DNA of 6,533 bases. Origin: Ramlibacter sp. (GTDB lineage: Bacteria; Pseudomonadota; Gammaproteobacteria; Burkholderiales; Burkholderiaceae_C). Where the stretch lies: contig JAMPXR010000144.1 of the NCBI GenBank assembly GCA_023701085.1, positions 1 through 6,533 on the forward strand, written 5' to 3'. Below, piece after piece: positions 1-6,533 of the stretch; within the stretch, counting starts at the first letter, position 1; each line of letters starts with the position of its first letter. The notes below the pieces were generated by a model, which was not told the origin of the DNA, did no database searches, and saw nothing but the letters and a program-made list of their open reading frames with translations. The position numbers and the translations under genes are program-made.

Positions 1-778
1 CTTCGCGCTGGCGGTCGCGAATCAGCGCGAAATGCCATATCCCCTGCGCCGCGGCGGCGGCCGTGGTGATCAGCACCACGGGCAGCGGGATGCTGGCGGC
101 CAGCGCCACCGCCCAGATGGCAAGGTAGCTCGCGTAGCACAGCATGATCGCCGGCACGTCGGCGCGGCCCAGCGTGATGGCCGAGGTCTTCATGCCGATC
201 TTCAGGTCGTCGTCGCGATCGACCATGGCGTACTCGGTGTCATACGCCAGCACCCAGAACAGGTTGCCCAGCAACAGCACCCAGGCGGCCAGCGGCACGC
301 GCGACTGCACGGCGGCGAACGCCATCGGGATGCCGAAGCTGAACGCCACCCCCAGCACGGCCTGCGGCATCGAGACGTAGCGCTTGGCATAGGGGTAGAC
401 CAGGGTGATGGCCAGCGCGACGAACGACCAGGCCACGGCCGCGGCGTTGGTGGTCAGCACCAGGACAAACGCGGCCAGCGCCAGCACTGCGCCCAGCAGC
501 AGCGCCTCGCGCACCGAGACCGCGCCGCGCGTGACGGGCCGCTGCGCGGTCCGTTTCACGTGGAGGTCGAAATCGCGGTCCGCGACATCGTTCACGCAGC
601 ATCCGGCGCTGCGCATGAGGAAGGTTCCCAGCGTGAAGACCAGCAGCAGGTGCCAGCCGGGAAAGCCATGGGCGGCGATCCAGAGCGCGCTGAGCGTGGG
701 CCACAGCAGCAGCAGCCATCCCGCCGGCCGGTTCCAGCGGATCAGGTCCAGGTACAGGCCGAATTTTCCGGTGATCAT
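1..778 (-). CDS. ubiA: 4-hydroxybenzoate polyprenyltransferase UbiA (C-terminus cut by window edge)
   Basis: UbiA is an inner-membrane prenyltransferase that joins a polyprenyl chain to 4-hydroxybenzoate, the first membrane-bound step of ubiquinone synthesis. The reading frame is open from the ATG at 778 to the left edge (259 codons, no stop). Family members are about 290 residues, so roughly 30 C-terminal residues are missing. Both Mg-pyrophosphate motifs are present: NDVADRDFD at residues 63-71, and [12 protein letters not shown] at 180-191 followed by KIGMK. Hydrophobic segments at about 20-36, 43-58, 90-108, 112-128, 139-156, 163-178, 208-226 and 229-246 fit the multi-helix fold. The start codon shares its A with the stop of the upstream peroxidase gene (TGATG) and no strong Shine-Dalgarno is seen, which suggests translational coupling. 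Product assignment is firm; the exact side-chain length is unknown. Confidence 0.97.
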   Translation of the reverse strand, partial: MITGKFGLYLDLIRWNRPAGWLLLLWPTLSALWIAAHGFPGWHLLLVFTLGTFLMRSAGCCVNDVADRDFDLHVKRTAQRPVTRGAVSVREALLLGAVLALAAFVLVLTTNAAAVAWSFVALAITLVYPYAKRYVSMPQAVLGVAFSFGIPMAFAAVQSRVPLAAWVLLLGNLFWVLAYDTEYAMVDRDDDLKIGMKTSAITLGRADVPAIMLCYASYLAIWAVALAASIPLPVVLITTAAAAAQGIWHFALIRDRQRE

Positions 779-1695
779 CACAGCCCGAGCCGGCGCAAGT
801 CCAGCCTGCCCTCTCGCATGGGCGGGCACCAGAAGTAGGCGCCCGTGACGGGCTTGGAAATCCGGAACATCGCATCCACCACGCCGTCGTCCTGTCCCGC
901 CATGCGGCGCATCTGGGCCTCGAAGGCGTCCAGCGACTTGCCGAAGGCCACGAACATCAGCCCGGCCTGCATGCTCATCATCCAGGGCATGGACCGGCGC
1001 AACAGGAAGGCCGGCGGATCGAAACTCTCCTGGGCGGTCCGCTTCACATGGGCCGAGGTGGGCGAATCATCCAGTTCCTCGTTGTCGCTGCGGCGCCGCC
1101 CGATATGGTGGTCCTGCGCCTCGCTGGTCAGGGCGTCGAAAGCGTCCAGGTCGTGCACCCACTGCTGGACCGCCACGTAGCTGGCGCCATCCAGGCCCTC
1201 TCCCAGGCCGGCGGCGAAGGCCGCTTCCTGCGCGGCCTCGCCCACCGGGTTCTCGGTGCCGTCCTCGTAGCTGGTCAGGTCCTTGCCGAACCCGCTTTCG
1301 CCCACCGCATGGCGGAAGGCATCAACCACGTGGCGCACCACGAACGCGGGCGCCAGCGCCTTTTGCACGCGCCGCGTCAGGTGCAGCAAATGGCCCAGGT
1401 CATCGCCGCGCACCCAGCACCAGAGCGTGCCCGGCGTGGCCGGAACCTGCACGCCGTGGCCCGACAGTTCCGGAAAGGGGCGCAGGCCCGGAATGCGGGC
1501 GCCCAGCGCCTCGACCAGCGCAGGGCCGATGCCCAGCACCACGTCGCTGCCGTCGGCCCAGGGAGACAGGCGCGCCAGCGCCTCCCGGATGGCCGGCGCG
1601 TCCACGCGCGGCTGCGCGAGATCGAACAGCACAAAACGGGCAACGGGCGGGATCGGCTCGAGGATGCCGGGCTGGAACAGCTTCGTGTCTTTCAT
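778..1695 (-). CDS. DyP-type heme peroxidase, YfeX-like cytoplasmic class
   Basis: A 305-residue dye-decolorizing-type peroxidase, which binds heme b and uses hydrogen peroxide to oxidise a substrate that cannot be named from sequence. Family landmarks are visible: the catalytic Asp at 145 in the region SYEDGTENP (142-150), the proximal heme-ligand His at 216 in SAHVKRTAQ (214-222), and the distal Arg in LLRRSMPW (231-238), followed by GLMFVAF (245-251). The length fits the compact bacterial class. No signal peptide or Tat motif is seen, so it is probably cytoplasmic. The Gly that opens the usual GxxDG motif is Ser142. ATG 1695 is preferred because the sequence from [14 protein letters not shown] onward looks native, whereas the upstream in-frame start at 1734 is a TTG adding 13 poor residues. 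No good Shine-Dalgarno precedes it. The gene follows oxyR by 63 bp and overlaps ubiA by one base. Confidence 0.93.
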   Translation of the reverse strand: MKDTKLFQPGILEPIPPVARFVLFDLAQPRVDAPAIREALARLSPWADGSDVVLGIGPALVEALGARIPGLRPFPELSGHGVQVPATPGTLWCWVRGDDLGHLLHLTRRVQKALAPAFVVRHVVDAFRHAVGESGFGKDLTSYEDGTENPVGEAAQEAAFAAGLGEGLDGASYVAVQQWVHDLDAFDALTSEAQDHHIGRRRSDNEELDDSPTSAHVKRTAQESFDPPAFLLRRSMPWMMSMQAGLMFVAFGKSLDAFEAQMRRMAGQDDGVVDAMFRISKPVTGAYFWCPPMREGRLDLRRLGL

Positions 1696-1758
1696 GATGC
1701 GTGATGGTGAAATGGATGTGGATGAGGCCGCCAAGTGGCCGTCCGCGGCCGGGGCGGC
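1696..1758 (-). other. oxyR to peroxidase intergenic spacer with GC-rich folding potential
   Basis: This 63-bp gap has two parts. Next to the oxyR stop is a self-complementary GC-rich stretch: GGCCGC at 1726-1731 pairs with GCGGCC at 1745-1750, and alternatively GCCGCC at 1727-1732 pairs with GGCGGC at 1753-1758. No T-run follows on the minus strand, so it is not a convincing intrinsic terminator. It could equally be an mRNA-stability or attenuation hairpin. Nearer the peroxidase start (1696-1725) the sequence is a low-complexity run of GATG/ATGG units on the plus strand. No promoter hexamers were recognised, so read-through from oxyR is the simplest model. Confidence 0.3.
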
Positions 1759-2712
1759 TCAGGACAGGCGCTTCACCCCGGGCAGCTCGCAAGCATAAAT
1801 GGCATTGCGCAGCGCGGCGATCGCCTCGTAGCGCGTGAAACTGCGGCGCCAGGCCAGCACCACGCGTCGCGTCGGCGGCTCGCCGTCGAAGGGGATGTAG
1901 CGGATCTGGCCCCGATCTTCGCGCTGCCGGTGGGGCCGTGGCTCGAGCGCCTCCTTGGGCACCGACAGCCGCGGCACCAGGGTCACGCCCATCCCCGCGG
2001 CGACCATGTACTTGATGGTCTCCAGGGAGGAACCCTCGAAGCTCTTGCGGATGCCTTCGGCGTCGCTGGAAAAACGCGCGAACTCGGGACACACCTCCAG
2101 CACATGGTCGCGGAAACAGTGGCCGGTGCCCAGCAGCAGCATGGTTTCGCTCTTGAGCTGCTGCGAGCTGATGGTCTTGTTCGCGGCCAGCGGGTGGTCG
2201 CTGGGCACGGCCGCCAGGAAGGGCTCGTCGTAGAGCTGGGCCACGGCCAGCCCCGTGTCGGGAAAGGGCTCGGCCATGATGGCGCAGTCGATGTCGCCCG
2301 TGCGCAGCATCTCCAGCAGCTTGACGGTGAAGTTTTCCTGCAGCATCAGCGGCATCTGCGGCGTGCGCGCGATCGCCTCGCGCACCAGGTCCGGCAACAG
2401 ATAGGGGCCGATGGTGTAGATGATCCCCAGCGTCAGGGGGCCGGCCAGCGGGTCCTTGCCGCGCTTGGCGATCTCCTTGATGCTGGCGGCCTGCTCGAGC
2501 ACGCTTTGCGCCTGGCGCACGATGTCCTCGCCCAGGGGGGTCACCGTGACCTCGTTGGCGCTGCGCTCGAACAGCTTGACTTCGAGCTCATCCTCGAGTT
2601 TCTTGACCGCGACCGACAAGGTCGGCTGCGACACGAAGCACGCCTCGGCGGCCTTGCCGAAGTGCTTTTCGCGTGCGACAGCGACTATGTATTTCAGTTC
2701 GGTGAGCGTCAT
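1759..2712 (-). CDS. oxyR: Hydrogen-peroxide-sensing LysR-family regulator OxyR
   Basis: A 317-residue LysR-type transcription factor of the OxyR group, which turns on peroxide-defence genes when a cysteine pair is oxidised to a disulfide. The N-terminal winged helix-turn-helix lies at about 3-62, with the helix-turn-helix core around 18-38 (KAAEACFVSQPTLSVAVKKL). The sensing cysteines fall at Cys199 (in GTGHCFRDH) and Cys208 (in LEVCPE), the same numbers and spacing as in Escherichia coli OxyR. His198, Arg201, Asp202, Thr100 and Thr129, which line or surround the peroxide pocket in studied OxyRs, are also present. Additional cysteines occur at 25, 143 and 308. The C-terminal part has an Arg-rich loop at 258-270 and ends GVKRLS. 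The start is the family-typical MTLTELKYIVAVAREKHFG. It lies downstream of recG in the same direction and upstream of a peroxidase gene that is a plausible target. Confidence 0.96.
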   Translation of the reverse strand: MTLTELKYIVAVAREKHFGKAAEACFVSQPTLSVAVKKLEDELEVKLFERSANEVTVTPLGEDIVRQAQSVLEQAASIKEIAKRGKDPLAGPLTLGIIYTIGPYLLPDLVREAIARTPQMPLMLQENFTVKLLEMLRTGDIDCAIMAEPFPDTGLAVAQLYDEPFLAAVPSDHPLAANKTISSQQLKSETMLLLGTGHCFRDHVLEVCPEFARFSSDAEGIRKSFEGSSLETIKYMVAAGMGVTLVPRLSVPKEALEPRPHRQREDRGQIRYIPFDGEPPTRRVVLAWRRSFTRYEAIAALRNAIYACELPGVKRLS

Positions 2713-2788
2713 CGGTCAACGCCATCTCTGCCAGCAGTGGCCGGCCCGGGCCGGATCGACCTGGACGCCGTCCGCAGGGCTGGCGTTC

Positions 2789-2805
2789 CGATTGTCGCGT
2801 AATCG
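2789..2805 (-). promoter_or_regulatory. Candidate oxyR promoter and LysR-type operator
   Basis: The 148-bp recG-oxyR gap contains a 17-bp interrupted palindrome, CGATT-N7-AATCG, centred about 85 bp upstream of the oxyR start. On the minus strand it includes GACAAT (2796-2791), which matches four of six bases of a sigma-70 minus-10 box. No good minus-35 hexamer was found at normal spacing. LysR-family regulators often bind dyad sites overlapping their own promoter, so this could be an autoregulatory OxyR site. It does not show the ATAG-N7-CTAT repeat pattern of the E. coli OxyR consensus, and a five-base arm can occur by chance. Confidence 0.25.
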
Positions 2806-2810
2806 AGCCC

Positions 2811-2845
2811 TCCGCCGCTACTTCGGCGCGCGTCGGCGCGGCGGA
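2811..2845 (-). terminator. Stem-loop just downstream of recG
   Basis: A perfect 8-bp inverted repeat (TCCGCCGC at 2811-2818 and GCGGCGGA at 2838-2845) with a 19-base GC-rich loop begins 16 bases after the recG stop. In the recG transcript it would form a strong hairpin. No run of T follows it on the minus strand (the next bases read GGGCTCGATT), so it is not a canonical Rho-independent terminator. It may slow or protect the 3' end of the recG message, or act only as a partial terminator ahead of oxyR. Confidence 0.25.
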
Positions 2846-2860
2846 TCGACCCCCGCTGCA

Positions 2861-4993
2861 TCAGGCCCTGAGGTAGTCCTGCCGCCCGCCGAGCCAGCGC
2901 GCGACATGTCTTCGGGCCAGCTGCGGGTGCCGGTCCAGCATCAGCGGCGAGAGTGCGCGGGCCCAGTCCAGCAGCCCGGCATCGGCGGCCAGGTCGGCAA
3001 ATCGCAGCAGCGGCGCGCCCGACTGGCGCGCGCCCAGGAACTCGCCTGGCCCGCGGATTTCGAGGTCGCGGCGCGCGATCTCGAATCCGTCGGCGGTTTC
3101 GGCCATGGCCTTGAGCCGGGCCCGCGCGGTGTCGCCCAGCCGGCCGCCTTCGCCGGCGCAGTACAGCAGCACGCAGGCCGACGCCGCGGCGCCGCGGCCG
3201 ACCCGGCCGCGCAGCTGGTGCAATTGCGACAGGCCGAAGCGCTCGGCGTGCTCGATGACCATGAGCGATGCGTTGGGCACGTCCACGCCGACCTCGATCA
3301 CGGTGGTGGAGACCAGCACGCCCATCTGTCCTGCCGTGAACAGCGCCATCACCGCCTTCTTCTCGGCCGGCGGCATGCGCGAGTGCAGCAGGCCCACCCT
3401 CACGCCGGGCAGTGCCGCGCACAGCGCCTGGTGCGTCGCGGTCGCGTTGGCCAGATCCAGCGCCTCGCTTTCCTCGATCAGGGGGCAGACCCAGTACACC
3501 TGGCGCCCCTGGTTCACCTGAGCCCGTATGCGCTCCGCCACCTCCTCGCGCCGGCTGTCGGCGATCAGTTTCGTCACCACCGGCGTGCGCCCGGGCGGCA
3601 GCTCGTCAATCGTCGAGACGTCCAGGTCGGCGTAGTAGCTCATCGCGAGCGTGCGCGGGATCGGTGTGGCGCTCATCATCAGCAGATGGGGCTCGCGTGA
3701 AGCGCGAACCGCATCGGGTGAACCTTCGTCCCCCTCCTCAGCCTTCCCCGTCGAGGGGGCGGGTTCTGCGTGACCGTCCATCTTGGCGCGCAGCGCCAGC
3801 CGCTGCGCCACGCCGAAGCGATGCTGCTCGTCGATGATGGCCAGCGCCAGCCGCTTGAACTGCACCTGGTCCTGGATCACGGCGTGCGTGCCCACCACCA
3901 GGGCCGCCTGGCCGCCAGCCACCGTGGCCAGCATTTCAGCGCGTTCCTTCTTCTTCTGGCTGCCCGTCAGCCACGCGACGCGCAAGCCCTGGGGCGCCAG
4001 CAAGGGCTCCAGCCAGCCGATCAGCTTGCGGAAGTGCTGCTCCGCCAGGATCTCCGTGGGCGCCATCAACGCGCATTGCCAGCCCGCGTCGATGGCGATG
4101 GCCGCCGCGAGCGCCGCCACCACCGTCTTGCCCGATCCCACATCGCCCTGCAGCAGCCGGTGCATGGGCACCTCGCGCCGCAGGTCGTGCGCGATCTCTT
4201 CGCCCACGCGGCGCTGGGCCGCCGTGAGCCGGAACGGCAGCGCGGCGAGCAGCTGCTCATGCAACCCGTGGGGGCGTCCCGCCAGGGACGGCGCACGCAG
4301 GGTTTCGCGTTCGCGCTTGCTTTCCAGCTGCGACAACTGCTGCGCGAGCAGCTCTTCGGCCTTCAGGCGTTGCCAGGCCGGGTGGCTGCGGTCTTCCAGC
4401 AGGGCCATGGGCGCGTCGGGCGGTGGCTGGTGCAGGAATGACAGTGCTTCACGCAACTCCCAGACCGCGGGGCGCAGCGCCTGCGTGACGCCGGGCGGAA
4501 AGGTGTCCGACAGATCGGCGCGTGCCAGGCCCGCCAGCACCGCTTTCCTTAGGTAGGCCTGGGGCAGGGCCGCGACCGTGGGATACACCGGCGTCAGCGC
4601 GCCGGGCAACTCGCCCCCGGCAGGCTTGAACGTGGGATGGACCATCTGCCAGCCCAGAAACCCGCCCTTGAGCTCGCCGCGCAGGCGCAGGCGCGCGCCG
4701 ACGGCCAGCGCCTTTTGCTGCGAGGGGTAGAAGCTGAAGAACCGCAGCACGCAGGTGTCGCTGCCGTCGTCCACGGTCACCACCAGCTGCCGGCGCGGCC
4801 GGTACACCACCTCGCAGGCGGTGACGGTGGCTTCGATCTGCGCCGTGTCCCCTTCGCGCGCGTCGCGCAGCTTGACCAGCCGCGTCTCGTCCTCGTAGCG
4901 CAGGGGCAGGTGCAGCGCCAAGTCGATGTCACGCGCCAGGCCCAGCTTGGCCAGGGCTTTTTGGGGCTGGGACAAGGCCTTGCTGTCGGGCAT
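2861..4993 (-). CDS. recG: ATP-dependent DNA helicase RecG with an inserted low-complexity loop
   Basis: RecG is a cytoplasmic superfamily-2 helicase that regresses stalled replication forks and remodels D-loops, R-loops and Holliday junctions. The 710-residue product has the wedge/OB domain first ([14 protein letters not shown] at 27-40, about 45-150), then the helicase core: Walker A GDVGSGKT 283-290, motif Ia [10 protein letters not shown] 311-320, DEQH box 388-391, motif [11 protein letters not shown] 441-448, [16 protein letters not shown] 563-578 and motif [14 protein letters not shown] 590-601. The RecG-specific TRG region follows at about 635-659 ([18 protein letters not shown]). E. 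coli RecG is 693 residues. The N-terminus here is about ten residues shorter, while an Ala/Glu/Gly/Ser-rich insert sits at about 408-434, between [10 protein letters not shown] and [13 protein letters not shown] 4993 was chosen because AGAAGG lies upstream, though 12 bases away. A GTG at 5023 would add ten residues. Confidence 0.97.
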   Translation of the reverse strand: MPDSKALSQPQKALAKLGLARDIDLALHLPLRYEDETRLVKLRDAREGDTAQIEATVTACEVVYRPRRQLVVTVDDGSDTCVLRFFSFYPSQQKALAVGARLRLRGELKGGFLGWQMVHPTFKPAGGELPGALTPVYPTVAALPQAYLRKAVLAGLARADLSDTFPPGVTQALRPAVWELREALSFLHQPPPDAPMALLEDRSHPAWQRLKAEELLAQQLSQLESKRERETLRAPSLAGRPHGLHEQLLAALPFRLTAAQRRVGEEIAHDLRREVPMHRLLQGDVGSGKTVVAALAAAIAIDAGWQCALMAPTEILAEQHFRKLIGWLEPLLAPQGLRVAWLTGSQKKKERAEMLATVAGGQAALVVGTHAVIQDQVQFKRLALAIIDEQHRFGVAQRLALRAKMDGHAEPAPSTGKAEEGDEGSPDAVRASREPHLLMMSATPIPRTLAMSYYADLDVSTIDELPPGRTPVVTKLIADSRREEVAERIRAQVNQGRQVYWVCPLIEESEALDLANATATHQALCAALPGVRVGLLHSRMPPAEKKAVMALFTAGQMGVLVSTTVIEVGVDVPNASLMVIEHAERFGLSQLHQLRGRVGRGAAASACVLLYCAGEGGRLGDTARARLKAMAETADGFEIARRDLEIRGPGEFLGARQSGAPLLRFADLAADAGLLDWARALSPLMLDRHPQLARRHVARWLGGRQDYLRA
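3692..3772 (-). repeat. In-frame palindrome-bearing insert inside recG
   Basis: This segment encodes RecG residues 408-434, a stretch absent from E. coli RecG between the DEQH box and motif III. It contains an inverted repeat CCCCCTC (3730-3736) and GAGGGGG (3753-3759) around a 16-base loop, plus a smaller one TCGCG-TGAAG-CGCGA (3693-3707). Read on the plus strand it codes [11 protein letters not shown], the peptide typically seen when C-rich/G-rich dispersed intergenic palindromes of proteobacteria are translated. The likeliest origin is a decayed copy of such an element that landed in a tolerant surface loop. The boundaries are approximate because they rest on a remembered alignment. No flanking target-site duplication is evident. 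Confidence 0.5.
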
Positions 4994-5044
4994 GGGACAA
5001 TTCTGCCTTCTCCCACTTGGCACGGGCCTGTCACGCCCTCAAGC
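4994..5044. promoter_or_regulatory. Divergent recG/queA intergenic region
   Basis: Only 51 bp lie between the recG and queA start codons, so the two promoters must overlap each other or extend into coding sequence. For queA, a weak minus-10-like GACAAT occurs at 4996-5001 on the plus strand. For recG, a minus-35-like GTGACA lies on the minus strand around 5027-5032. Neither has a convincing partner hexamer. The recG ribosome-binding sequence AGAAGG (minus strand, about 5005-5010) sits in the loop of a small inverted repeat, TGGGA 4993-4997 and TCCCA 5011-5015, whose arm includes the last base before the start codon and its first base. An 8-bp direct repeat TGGGACAA occurs at 4968-4975 and 4993-5000. 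No strong Shine-Dalgarno precedes queA. Confidence 0.4.

Positions 5045-6533
<1,489 letters not shown>

Noticed and set aside
1..778. ubiA as a broken gene or pseudogene
   Set aside because: The frame is open from the ATG at 778 to the window edge with both catalytic motifs intact. The missing end is due only to the window boundary.
778..810. Possible encapsulin cargo peptide at the peroxidase C-terminus
   Set aside because: Some DyPs are packed in encapsulin nanocompartments through a GSLxIGSL-like tail. This one ends RLDLRRLGL, which does not match, and no encapsulin gene is in the window.
542..1050. The same heptapeptide HVKRTAQ in UbiA (542-562) and in the peroxidase (1030-1050), 18 of 21 bases identical
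   Set aside because: Each copy sits at a conserved place in its own family: after the NDxxDxxxD motif in UbiA, and around the heme-ligand His in DyP. Coincidence is more likely than gene conversion.
1735..2802. A 355-codon open frame on the plus strand across the whole oxyR gene
   Set aside because: It is antisense to a convincing OxyR. Its His/Gln/Arg/Gly-rich translation is typical of the mirror frame of GC-rich genes and shows no domain.
2420..3700. A 426-codon plus-strand frame spanning the recG-oxyR junction
   Set aside because: It covers the antisense of two well-supported genes and changes character along its length, as expected from a chance open frame at high GC.
4637..5044. Upstream in-frame extension of queA to 4637
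   Set aside because: It runs antisense through recG and lacks QueA similarity. The family N-terminus begins at the ATG at 5045.

Overview
The window is dense, GC-rich chromosomal DNA (clearly above 60% G+C by eye) with six protein genes and almost no spacer. It looks like the core genome of a betaproteobacterium of the order Burkholderiales. The OxyR, UbiA and QueA sequences recall the Comamonadaceae (Acidovorax, Variovorax or Ramlibacter type). That placement comes from memory of protein families, not from a search.

Layout. Positions 1-4993 are a leftward (minus-strand) block. In transcription order it holds recG (branched-DNA helicase, 4993-2861), a 148-bp gap, oxyR (peroxide-sensing LysR regulator, 2712-1759), a 63-bp gap, a DyP-type heme peroxidase gene (1695-778), and ubiA (4-hydroxybenzoate polyprenyltransferase), which starts at 778 and runs off the left edge without its C-terminus. 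The peroxidase stop and the ubiA start share one base (TGATG), so these two are almost certainly co-transcribed and probably translationally coupled. From 5045 rightward lie queA (complete) and tgt (cut by the right edge), 4 bp apart. Only 51 bp separate the recG and queA start codons, so promoters for both directions must lie in this gap or inside the neighbouring gene.

How the genes work together. Tgt inserts the precursor base preQ1 at position 34 of GUN-anticodon tRNAs, and QueA then builds epoxyqueuosine from it, so the right-hand pair is a queuosine operon. On the left, OxyR senses peroxide, the DyP peroxidase can consume it, and UbiA makes the membrane precursor of ubiquinone, the respiratory electron carrier and lipid antioxidant. 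RecG acts at stalled replication forks. A redox-stress theme for the oxyR-DyP-ubiA cluster is an inference from order and spacing.

No wholly new system is visible. The points most worth a second look are a roughly 27-residue low-complexity insert in the RecG helicase domain that carries a C-run/G-run palindrome like a dispersed intergenic repeat, and the DyP gene placed between oxyR and ubiA. No RNA genes, insertion sequences, CRISPR arrays or phage genes were seen, and no gene-free stretch exceeds 148 bp.
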